The notes beneath the pieces are model-generated. The model ran no database searches and was not told the DNA's origin. It saw only the letters and a program-made list of their open reading frames with translations. From Opitutaceae bacterium (lineage in GTDB: Bacteria > Verrucomicrobiota > Verrucomicrobiia > Opitutales > Opitutaceae): DNA of 64,000 bases. The stretch is taken from positions 1 through 64,000 of the forward strand of contig JANQKI010000015.1 of assembly GCA_028281165.1 (NCBI GenBank). The letters are read 5' to 3'. Shown here piece after piece: positions 9,833 to 16,002 of the stretch. The translations under genes were made by a program, and so were the position numbers. How positions within the stretch are numbered: position 1 is the stretch's first letter; each line of letters opens with the position of its first letter.

Positions 9833-11119
9833 CTAAGGTTTGAAATCCATTCTTTGACGAACACGTACCGAAACTGCCTTGCCTTTAATCGTTCCCGGTT
9901 GCCATTTGGATTTGAGAATAGCTTCGACAGCAGGTTGCTCAAAGGCGCGAAGGGAAGATTCTACAGCTCTTGGACGGAGAACATTGCCATTGGAATCGAT
10001 GATCCATTCCAACTTCACCCATCCGGAAATTCCGTTCTCTTTAAGGTTCTCGGGATATTCAGGCCTAACCTGATGGACAGGCTTTGGATGTGTATCCAAA
10101 TCCTTCAGGTCGTATACCTCAGGTTGGCTCGCTTCTTCCAAAGCGTAAAGTTGAGTAGAAGCGGCGGCAAAGAAGCCAACTACGCAAATAGCAATCAAAT
10201 GCATGGCCCATATTTTCATTTTCGATTCTTTTCCATTTTTGAAGTTCACGATTTTGCGTACGCGATTCTTGAGTGATTTGGCAGTAAAGGCCGTTACCCA
10301 AGCGCTTTTGTATTGAACTTGGTATGACGCAGCTTTGAGCAGACAAGTGGCATAGCTTTCCGGGGATTCGCCCTGCATCAGAGCTACTTCATCACAGGCT
10401 AGCTCGCTCTCCTGACGCAATCCATGGCGCACAAACCACACTAGTGGATGGAACCAGAATATGGCTACGCTCAAAGAATGCAATACACGCCAAAAGTTGT
10501 CACGTCGCTCGATGTGAGCCAGTTCATGCTTAAAGGCCGCAAGCAACTCTTCGTCTGACAAGGCCTCAAGAAACGTCGCATTAATGATCAATCTAGGTCT
10601 AAAAAATCCGGCCACGCCTATGGACGTGAAGGTCTTGCTGATGAGAACCGATAGTCGACTAGCGGAAGCAACCCCTGTTTGAGAAAGAATATTCTCGATT
10701 CGTTTGGCTAAATCAGGATGCGGCACAGCCGAATCCGCTATCAGTTTTCTAACGCGCAACAAACCTATCGTATGGGAAATGCCCATACACAATATTCCAC
10801 CTATCCAGCCTCCCAAAAGAAAGAACCACCATCCTCCCGAAGCTTGACTCGCGACATAATCGGAAGGTGTGGATACCGTAAGCGCGATCAATTCATTTAA
10901 GCCATTGGAAGCGGTGCTTGCAGAGCTAAGCGTCAAAGCGACAAACGCCCCCACTGGTACAAGAAATTTTAGCATAGCCAATTGGAGGAAGAGATAGCGG
11001 CTTTTTGCCTTTCTCGGCCGCAATGCTGAAATGAGAGCAACAGCTACAAGAGCGAAGACCGTCGACTCGCCAAGATGCAAAAGGAACAGTTCGAAGAACT
11101 TAGTCTCGATTGGGCTCAT
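9833..11119 (-). CDS. BlaR1/MecR1-type M56 metallopeptidase with C-terminal TonB domain
   Basis: Membrane zinc peptidase likely to act as the signal-responsive partner of the BlaI-type repressor encoded just upstream. N-terminal membrane helices lie at about 18-33, 45-65 and 95-120. The gluzincin motif is HELAH (198-202), with the second motif ESELACDEVAL (237-247). A further membrane helix at about 304-322 is followed by a TonB C-terminal domain (residues 344-428; VRPEYPENLK, AVEAILKSKWQPG). There is no penicillin-binding sensor domain as in BlaR1, so a beta-lactam signal is not implied. The ATG overlaps the blaI stop (ATGA), so the two are translationally coupled. Confidence 0.85.
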   Translation of the reverse strand: MSPIETKFFELFLLHLGESTVFALVAVALISALRPRKAKSRYLFLQLAMLKFLVPVGAFVALTLSSASTASNGLNELIALTVSTPSDYVASQASGGWWFFLLGGWIGGILCMGISHTIGLLRVRKLIADSAVPHPDLAKRIENILSQTGVASASRLSVLISKTFTSIGVAGFFRPRLIINATFLEALSDEELLAAFKHELAHIERRDNFWRVLHSLSVAIFWFHPLVWFVRHGLRQESELACDEVALMQGESPESYATCLLKAASYQVQYKSAWVTAFTAKSLKNRVRKIVNFKNGKESKMKIWAMHLIAICVVGFFAAASTQLYALEEASQPEVYDLKDLDTHPKPVHQVRPEYPENLKENGISGWVKLEWIIDSNGNVLRPRAVESSLRAFEQPAVEAILKSKWQPGTIKGKAVSVRVRQRMDFKP

Positions 11120-11502
11120 TTTCGCTTTTCCGATTTCGTAATAATTTGCTCGATTTCCTTAATGTCTTCTTCCGAGAGCTTTCCGCTCTCGGCGAGATGC
11201 GAGACGATAGGACTCGTCGCTCCATCCAAGACACCAACCAAATCATCGATAAGTCTCCCAACGACAGATTTCCGCGATACGAGCGGTTGGTAAACCCAAG
11301 CATTCCCGATTTTCTTAAGCCGATGAATTGCTCCTTTCGCCTCGAGACGACTGATAACCGTTTGAGCCGTCGTATACTCCGGCTTTTCAGGACCATCAGG
11401 AATCGCTTCATGAGCTTCACGCACCGTCGCCCGCTTCAACTTCCAGAACGAACGCATGACCTGCATCTCCAACTTCGAAAGTTTTACTTCGTCACTTGCC
11501 AT
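11116..11502 (-). CDS. BlaI/MecI/CopY-family transcriptional repressor
   Basis: Winged-helix repressor of about 128 residues that binds DNA as a dimer and is normally inactivated by its M56 partner. Family features are LSKLEMQVMRSFWKLKRATV (helices 1-2), YTTAQTVISRLEAKGAI (recognition helix) and the C-terminal dimerisation region (LVGVLDGATSPIVSHLAES). The start used is the ATG at 11502; a TTG at 11514 would add four residues but sits next to the operator palindrome. The gene overlaps the M56 gene by 4 bp and has a strong palindrome just upstream, which fits autoregulation. Confidence 0.88.
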   Translation of the reverse strand: MASDEVKLSKLEMQVMRSFWKLKRATVREAHEAIPDGPEKPEYTTAQTVISRLEAKGAIHRLKKIGNAWVYQPLVSRKSVVGRLIDDLVGVLDGATSPIVSHLAESGKLSEEDIKEIEQIITKSEKRK

Positions 11503-11515
11503 AGATTCAAACAAT

Positions 11516-11541
11516 TGTGGTTATAATTACCACATTTGTGG
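11516..11541. promoter_or_regulatory. palindromic operator overlapping the blaI promoter
   Basis: Two overlapping palindromes are seen: 11516-11534 (TGTGGT and ACCACA arms around an AT core, 8 of 9 pairs) and 11530-11541 (CCACA/TGTGG). They begin 14 bp upstream of the blaI ATG. The core holds TATAAT-like sequence on both strands, so a bound repressor would cover the -10 region. Known BlaI operators have TACA/TGTA arms; this one has TGTGGT arms. Confidence 0.65.
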
Positions 11542-11582
11542 TTTTTAACAAGGGAAATTTTCGTCTAGGAAGAGAAACGGCT

Positions 11583-12044
11583 TTATGCCGCGATCTTAAA
11601 GCGAAGCAAAAGAGCTACGGGCGTCTCCAAAATACGTCGATACAACGCCCATCCACGATAGACGAAAATACTGACAAAAGCTCCACTCGCATCTGCAATC
11701 CAATCATAGGGATCGAAGGAGCGATTGGGATTAAAATACTGCAGAATCTCGTCTAGGACACCAAACGCCATAACCAGTAGAAACGCAATCACCCAACGCT
11801 TCGTATCCAGAAAGGGGATGCGTAACACGCGAAACCAAAGTGTTCCCATCAGTCCGAAAACGAAAAAGTGGGCAATCTTATCAAACTGAAACAGCTCCGG
11901 CCCCGCTGGCTTAGCCCTAGCTAGTGAAGAAGCGTAAACCAGAGCAGCCATCATTCCAACCAAAGGAATCAATCCGCGAAAAAGACTCAATTTTTGTATC
12001 TTAGGCTCACCTTCTCCGAACATTGATAACCCATAAGAAATCAA
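11583..12044 (-). CDS. VanZ-like membrane protein
   Basis: Small integral membrane protein of the VanZ/DUF2809-like family, 153 residues with about four hydrophobic segments. The conserved signature is DKIAHFFVFGLMGTL (residues 55-69) and then DEILQYFNPNRSFDPYDWIA. Such proteins are tied to teicoplanin resistance in one enterococcal case, but most members have no known role. It lies upstream of blaI in the same direction with 80 bp between, which include the operator, so it is probably not part of the repressor operon. An internal ATG at residue 8 is an alternative start. Confidence 0.75.
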   Translation of the reverse strand: MISYGLSMFGEGEPKIQKLSLFRGLIPLVGMMAALVYASSLARAKPAGPELFQFDKIAHFFVFGLMGTLWFRVLRIPFLDTKRWVIAFLLVMAFGVLDEILQYFNPNRSFDPYDWIADASGAFVSIFVYRGWALYRRILETPVALLLRFKIAA

Positions 12045-12159
12045 AAATGAGGAAGTGAATACAACAGCGAATTAGATGCATATTGTATTAGGACCAGTTG
12101 GGAACTGATTGCTGATAGCCTCATTCAGAGGGGATCACTAGCTGGCCGCGCCAGTCGTT
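12045..12159. other. intergenic, no feature seen
   Basis: This is spacer between the VanZ gene start and the repeat at 12160. A short stretch near 12067 (GCGAATTAGATG) resembles the beginning of the 49-bp repeat, but the match stops after about 12 bases. Confidence 0.4.
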
Positions 12160-12208
12160 GCCGACTTAGATGCCCATTCGCCCATCCGTCGCTCTTCGAG
12201 CTATGAAG
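12160..12208. repeat. 49-bp dispersed repeat, copy A
   Basis: Matches 14590-14638 at 43 of 49 positions. The shared core contains ATTCGCCCATCCGTCGCTCT. Neither copy lies in a convincing reading frame. Copy A sits directly before a Lys-rich gene fragment, and copy B sits at the break point of a truncated recombinase. Confidence 0.75.
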
Positions 12209-12227
12209 GGCAACCTTCGATCTGGTA

Positions 12228-12359
12228 ATGGATGCCGTCTACGAATCGGTAAAAGAAGGCGATCTCCCAGGAGGCGACAAGCTCGAGGATTGGGAAGCGA
12301 AAAACCCTCCCAAAAAGAAACGAGCGGCAAAGAAGAAAACAGCCAAAAAGAAGGTCTAG
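12228..12359 (+). pseudogene. Lys-rich 43-codon ORF, probable 3' gene fragment
   Basis: An open frame runs from the ATG at 12228 (open back to 12204) to TAG at 12357-12359. It encodes about 28 ordinary residues (MDAVYESVKEGDLPGGDKL) and then a basic tail (PPKKKRAAKKKTAKKKV). Such Lys/Ala-rich tails are typical of the C-terminus of DNA-binding proteins. It begins only 20 bp after repeat copy A, so it may be the end of a gene whose front was lost. It could instead be an intact small basic protein. I do not recognise the parent family. Confidence 0.4.
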
Positions 12360-12363
12360 CAGC

Positions 12364-13380
12364 CTACTCCACCGCATCCGATTCCTCATCCTCGATCGAA
12401 GCTTCCTCACCATCACCCTTTTCCTTGGCCGGTACCAGTTTAGAATCCATTTCATCAGCCAAAAAGCTCGAAGATTCTTCGCTCCCGCCCGGCCCGGAAC
12501 CTCCGCCACCCGAGGGGCTTCCATAAGTAATGACATAATCAGGCAGATAGGTGATTTTGGAGATTCGCTCTCGCGGTATCTCGGCTCGGCTCCCATACTC
12601 GTCCCGCAGGAAAACGCCTTCATTCGTCGAAACGAAAAGATGCCCTGAGAGACTTTCCTTGGAATTGTCCCCGCTTCGATATTCCACTTCCACTGGCAGA
12701 CCCCCGCCAAATTTGATCTCGCGCAAGAACGCAGAATAAAAACCTGGCTGAAATAGAGCGACAACAATCCCCAAAATTCCAATACCAACAGTACAGCCGA
12801 CTGCTACTAGCCTTAGATTGACATTGTTCTTTGATAGCCTACCAGCTTGTGAAAGACTTAGGCTCGCCAATATTGCTTCCACTGATAAGACAATTAAGGC
12901 GACTGTGTGGACCGAAAAATAAAGAATTGACCTAATTGCGATTGGACCATCTTCGCGAGGCCAATCTATAAAAAGCGAATACACAATAGCAATCGCCGCC
13001 GCTACAGTGAGAATAATCTTAATCCATCTTACATGAACAGGAGCATTGTCGGTAATCACCCTGATCGAATTCGCAAAATAAATCCACACTCCATGTACGA
13101 CAAAGGTGCTTATCAGAGCTAGAGCAATAAATGCAAAAGACAATAGTGACACGGCAAGATCGAGATACGGTACTCCTTCAACCGGTATTCTGATTTCCTG
13201 TGTATAACAGTAGTAGAAAAGCGCATACCGATTGATAAAACCAAGGATTGTAGATCCGGCAAAGGCTCCCAGAAAGGAAGAGATCAGAGCACGCTTCCAG
13301 AACGACAGGGCCAGAAACCACTGCCAGAGCCGCCTGCCATAGTCCTTAGCCGATCCGATCGCCTGATCAATCCAGGCCAT
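12364..13380 (-). CDS. hypothetical multi-pass membrane protein, 338 aa
   Basis: No family recognised. Five hydrophobic segments lie in the first ~215 residues (around 27-48, 72-105, 121-141, 150-172 and 190-210). A soluble C-terminal part follows, with a short beta-like domain (LPVEVEYRSGDNSKESLSGH, then REYG/ISKITYLPDYV-like strands), a Gly-rich linker (SPSGGGGSGPGG) and a strongly acidic tail (EKGDGEEASIEDEESDAVE). The strand-rich part resembles regions that read a localised surface charge or ligand, but this is only an impression. It is flanked by repeat and fragment sequences. Confidence 0.7.
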   Translation of the reverse strand: MAWIDQAIGSAKDYGRRLWQWFLALSFWKRALISSFLGAFAGSTILGFINRYALFYYCYTQEIRIPVEGVPYLDLAVSLLSFAFIALALISTFVVHGVWIYFANSIRVITDNAPVHVRWIKIILTVAAAIAIVYSLFIDWPREDGPIAIRSILYFSVHTVALIVLSVEAILASLSLSQAGRLSKNNVNLRLVAVGCTVGIGILGIVVALFQPGFYSAFLREIKFGGGLPVEVEYRSGDNSKESLSGHLFVSTNEGVFLRDEYGSRAEIPRERISKITYLPDYVITYGSPSGGGGSGPGGSEESSSFLADEMDSKLVPAKEKGDGEEASIEDEESDAVE

Positions 13381-13655
13381 AGCTAGACCATCAGGGATCG
13401 ACCCCTTCGTTCGCAGCTCTCCGGTTTCATGGAAACCATCTAGGGGAAAATCAGAACCGCTTTCAAATTATTTTACCTCCATCGCGTCAACATCAGCAAA
13501 ACCCCGATTAAGGCCCAATAGCGGACGCTCTTTATAGATTTCATAGACTGAGCACTTTTCGCATTCTATTGGAAACAAGATGGCCCCGACGAACTCTTAC
13601 AAATTTATAAACTTGATTTTAGAGGTTTTTAGACGATCTTTTTGTAAAATGTACC
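13381..13655. other. intergenic, AT-rich towards the right end, no gene seen
   Basis: No credible ORF, RNA or promoter was found. From about 13590 the sequence becomes AT-rich up to the tRNA-like fragment at 13656. Confidence 0.4.
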
Positions 13656-13683
13656 GGGGGTTTGAATCCCTCCGCGTCCGCCA
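13656..13683 (+). repeat. tRNA-Ser 3'-end remnant (possible attachment-site scar)
   Basis: The 28 bases form a T-stem/loop (GGGGG, TTTGAAT, CCCTC), a 7-nt acceptor 3' strand (CGCGTCC), discriminator G and CCA. G at the discriminator and the GGACGCG-type acceptor fit serine tRNAs. No anticodon arm or 5' half precedes it, so it is not a functional tRNA. The T-loop has T in place of the invariant C56. Fragments of this kind arise when an integrative element duplicates the tRNA end. Confidence 0.6.
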
Positions 13684-13694
13684 AGTTTTCCGTC

Positions 13695-14156
13695 ATGTCC
13701 GCTGAAGAAACGCAACCATTGGAGCTGGAATATTCTAGCACCTCCACGAGTACTGACTTGGAGCACATGTACTACGCTCAATGCTTGATTGATGAGGTCT
13801 ACCAGGACTTCATACAGGAAGAAGAGCGGAGCCGAAACGCCCCAAGCGTCCTTCGCACGCTATCCGTATTTCTCCTTTTCGCGAGAAGAACGCACACATA
13901 TGCCTTAAGGGTGAACAATAACGATCCAAGAGAAACAATAGCTCTCTTGCTCTCATGCATTAATAGCCTCAAAGCGTTTGGCCAAAGGCTGGAAAGCATC
14001 ATCATAGAGCATAAGATCGATATGAGTCCGGTTGGCATCACTCTTGAGGATCTTAGCGCCACGATCGAGTTGCTAACTCTCGAGGAACGTTCCTACGAAG
14101 ACGATTTCACTCAAGAGGAAGAGAAAACGCTAAATAAGCTTTTCGGCGCTGCATAA
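13695..14156 (+). CDS. hypothetical protein, 153 aa
   Basis: No family recognised. The start used is the ATG at 13695; the frame is open into the tRNA remnant upstream but an ATG-less start there is unlikely. The protein is acidic, soluble and predicted helical (CLIDEVYQDFIQEEERSR, TIALLLSCINSLKAFGQRLE, EDLSATIELLTLEERS). It has no signal peptide or membrane segment. It begins 11 bp after the tRNA-Ser remnant and is followed after one base by another small ORF, so the two look like a cassette attached to the scar. Confidence 0.55.
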   Translation: MSAEETQPLELEYSSTSTSTDLEHMYYAQCLIDEVYQDFIQEEERSRNAPSVLRTLSVFLLFARRTHTYALRVNNNDPRETIALLLSCINSLKAFGQRLESIIIEHKIDMSPVGITLEDLSATIELLTLEERSYEDDFTQEEEKTLNKLFGAA

Positions 14157-14157
14157 A

Positions 14158-14397
14158 TTGAATGAGCTTTCAGAGAAACTTATAAAGCTTCTAGATGCGG
14201 CAATCGAATGCCCCGACTCGGAAAAGAAGCAACGCAAACAGATATTCGACGATGCATGCAAGAAGGCGGCAAGCGAGAACCCGCCTCTAAGGTGGGACGT
14301 AATTGCCAGGAAAATACAAATATTGAGAAAAGAGCGCATCCGCGAGGAGGGAAGCAAAAAGGGTAGGTCAGACAGCCGCAGACAGCCGCAAAGATAG
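14158..14397 (+). CDS. hypothetical small basic protein, 79 aa
   Basis: No family recognised. The only usable start is TTG at 14158, one base after the stop of the preceding ORF, which suggests translational coupling. The protein is helical and Lys/Arg-rich (KLIKLLDAAIECPDSEKKQR, RWDVIARKIQILRKERIREE). The tail is encoded by a short tandem duplication (GACAGCCGCA twice), giving DSRRQPQR. The acidic upstream protein and this basic partner could form a complex. Confidence 0.45.
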   Translation: MNELSEKLIKLLDAAIECPDSEKKQRKQIFDDACKKAASENPPLRWDVIARKIQILRKERIREEGSKKGRSDSRRQPQR

Positions 14398-14408
14398 CTA
14401 GTAGTCAG

Positions 14409-14589
14409 TCAATCTAATCTCTCGATAAAAGCAGGAGTAATCGCGAACAGCCGCTCTCCCTCGCTTTTCGGAATCACCCCAAGATAGTTCTCCCTCAATG
14501 TTTCCACCCCCACGAGATGGCTCATCAAGGTAGAGGTCCGAACCAAGTTGCCATAAGCCGCAACATAGCATGTCGGAAAAGTGTGCCTA
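14409..14589 (-). pseudogene. C-terminal fragment of a tyrosine recombinase (integrase)
   Basis: About 60 residues read like the end of a tyrosine-recombinase catalytic domain: ARHTFPTCYVAAYGN (the Arg and His of the R-x-x-H type box with its following helix), TSTLMSH (second His region) and ENYLGV (nucleophile Tyr), then a short tail ending IERLD. The homologous part starts directly at the border of repeat copy B, and an in-frame stop lies just upstream. At least 250 N-terminal residues are missing, so this is a dead remnant. Confidence 0.6.
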
Positions 14590-14638
14590 GCCGAATTAGA
14601 TGTCGATTCGCCCATCCGTCGCTCTTAGAGTTGTGAAG
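14590..14638. repeat. 49-bp dispersed repeat, copy B
   Basis: Partner of 12160-12208 (43 of 49 identical, same orientation, 2.43 kb apart). It abuts the truncated recombinase on one side and the tRNA-Pro downstream hairpin on the other. Confidence 0.75.
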
Positions 14639-14668
14639 ACAGCCGTTCGGCTGAGCTCACAGTTGAAG

Positions 14669-14697
14669 CCTTCGCCTCCACTCCGTTCCGGCGAAGG
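14669..14697 (-). terminator. hairpin directly after tRNA-Pro
   Basis: A perfect 8-bp stem (CCTTCGCC 14669-14676 with GGCGAAGG 14690-14697) begins one base after the CCA of tRNA-Pro on the minus strand. There is no T tract, so it may be a processing or repeat element rather than a classical terminator. Confidence 0.5.
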
Positions 14698-14698
14698 A

Positions 14699-14776
14699 TG
14701 GTCGGGCCACCGAGATTCGAACTCGGGACCTCTTGTCCCCCAGACAAGCGCGCTAACCAGGCTGCGCCATGGCCCG
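14699..14776 (-). tRNA. tRNA-Pro (anticodon GGG), CCA encoded
   Basis: The full cloverleaf reads on the minus strand: acceptor CGGGCCA/TGGCCCG, D-arm with GGTTAGCGC, anticodon stem CTTGT/ACAAG with loop CTGGGGG (anticodon GGG), T-arm GAGTTCGAATCTC and discriminator A. The genome encodes the 3' CCA (14701-14699). Confidence 0.95.
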
Positions 14777-15291
14777 ATACCAAAAAAGAGCCGCTACGTT
14801 GGCGAGGGCTTTTCCAGATTTCAAATGAAAAGTTGGAATGGTACGAGATGTTGGAGGAAGTTGAGATGGAAAGTGAAGAGGCAAATATTTGGAGAGGGAT
14901 TGGGTTCGAGCTATAGCGCTCGAAGTCCTGCGGACTAGCGCTTCGCACTACCCCATCTCCGCTCGTTTCGACTCGCTCCGTCTGCCGAGCGATTGCAATC
15001 GCGACATGACCACGAGAGCCCAACCCTCTGTCGGGTTCCAATCCCTCAGGAGATGCCTCCTTCAACTATGAACCGTTGGCTGGCATGCCAGCCGTAGCCT
15101 TGGCGAAGGCTGGTGCCCAGGGAGGGATTGATTCGCTACGCTCAGGGCTACGCCCCAAACCTCCGATTTGCCCATCTCCAGTCGCTACGCTCCTTCCGTC
15201 AAACCCTCTTGTCGGATTCGAGACCCTCATCGGATCGTTATCAGAACGAATCTCGTAAAACGATACTCGCCTCGCTGTCCGTATCTAAGAT
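14777..15291. other. 515-bp spacer with tRNA-tail debris and palindromes
   Basis: No gene is visible. The stretch holds a perfect 16-bp palindrome (GGCTGGCATGCCAGCC, 15078-15093), a hairpin AGCCTT-GGCG-AAGGCT (15096-15111) and, directly after it, a copy of the tRNA-Leu 3' end (15111-15127). The rest carries further loose echoes of tRNA T-arm sequence, for example around 15032-15050 and 15210-15230. Confidence 0.55.
15111..15127 (-). repeat. tRNA-Leu 3'-tail fragment with CCA
   Basis: On the minus strand it reads TCCCTCCCTGGGCACCA, the end of the T-arm, acceptor strand, discriminator and CCA. It matches the intact tRNA-Leu(CAA) 180 bp away through the discriminator, but that gene lacks an encoded CCA whereas this fragment has one. 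It is followed by the hairpin at 15096-15111. Confidence 0.55.
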
Positions 15292-15374
15292 TGCCCAGGG
15301 AGGGACTCGAACCCTCACTTCCGAAGGAAACCTGATTTTGAGTCAGGCGCGTCTACCAATTCCGCCACCTGGGC
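15292..15374 (-). tRNA. tRNA-Leu (anticodon CAA)
   Basis: Read on the minus strand: acceptor GCCCAGG/CCTGGGC, D-arm with GGTAGAC, anticodon stem CCTGA/TCAGG with loop CTCAAAA (anticodon CAA), a long class II variable arm (TTTCCTTCGGAAG region), T-arm GAGGGTTCGAGTCCCTC and discriminator A. The 83-nt length fits leucine tRNAs. CCA is not encoded. Confidence 0.95.
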
Positions 15375-15460
15375 TTGTTGCAAAATTTGGAGAGAGGTGT
15401 ATGCAGCATGGGACTGACGACTGGCAAGCCAATTTCAAGCTGCAAAAAACCTTTGTCTGG

Positions 15461-15545
15461 AAACAACGAAACACACGGAATTCACGAAAGCGGTTCCCGC
15501 TATTTACCATTCATTCTTTCGTGTTTTTAGCGTGTTTCGTTGTTT
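15461..15545. repeat. long imperfect inverted repeat
   Basis: Arms 15461-15490 and 15516-15545 are about 30 bp long and roughly 80 % complementary (AAACAACGAAACAC and CACGAAAG blocks), with a 25-bp loop. It lies downstream of tRNA-Leu(CAA), whose transcript runs the other way, so it is not that gene's terminator. Confidence 0.65.
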
Positions 15546-15710
15546 AGCAAAAATCCTTTTTCGATAAAACGAGAGGACCGGAACTACTCCTATATCTTTT
15601 TAATCTACTTATAATGAACAGCTTACGTTGCTAAGGAAAATTCTAGTCTTAAAAAATCGAATTCTTTGAACGCCCATGGGGCTGCCACGTCTATCTCAGT
15701 ACAGGAATTT

Positions 15711-15788
15711 AAAAGGGTTTTGTTCATTTTTCGTATCTAGTTTGTAGTTTGATAAGTCGAAAAAGCGCCGCCAAGCGGCGCTTTTTTC
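15711..15788 (+). ncRNA. tandem unit 1: conserved 18-mer plus terminator hairpin
   Basis: The unit has AAAAGGG, a T-rich stretch, the exact 18-mer GTTTGTAGTTTGATAAGT (15740-15757) and a terminator: 10-bp stem 15762-15771/15775-15784 with a 3-nt loop and run of T. It has no upstream gene on this strand. It may be the 3' end of a small RNA or an attenuator. Confidence 0.45.
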
Positions 15789-15886
15789 GTTTCCAAGCAA
15801 AGCGATTTTCAGGAATTCCCTGGCGGGCAGATGGATTGCTGATCTTTTTTTGAACGTTTTCCGGCACCCTGCGCCTATCAACAATG

Positions 15887-15964
15887 AAAAGGGAGTTAGA
15901 GTTTTTCTTAATTCTGGTTTGTAGTTTGATAAGTAAGAAAGGGCGCCGCTTAGCGGCGCCTTTT
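15887..15964 (+). ncRNA. tandem unit 2: same 18-mer plus terminator hairpin
   Basis: It repeats unit 1 after 177 bp with the 18-mer at 15917-15934 identical, then a perfect 8-bp GC stem (15942-15949/15953-15960) and TTTT. The stem sequence is related to unit 1 (GCGCCGC/GCGGCGC). It ends 38 bp before the rsmE start. Confidence 0.45.
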
Positions 15965-16002
15965 CATTTGCTCAATTAAGAGAACTCCTCATAGCAACAG
16001 GC

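Noticed and set aside
12201-12788. 195-codon minus-strand frame overlapping the 338-aa membrane protein
   Set aside because: It overlaps another frame on the same strand that has clear membrane helices. This one is Arg/Met-rich and has no regular pattern.
13656-13683. Functional tRNA-Ser or tmRNA gene
   Set aside because: The 5' half, D-arm and anticodon arm are absent and the T-loop carries a change at an invariant position.
12045-16002. Active prophage, transposon or CRISPR array
   Set aside because: Only a recombinase fragment and repeats are present. There is no transposase, phage structural gene or regular spacer-repeat array.
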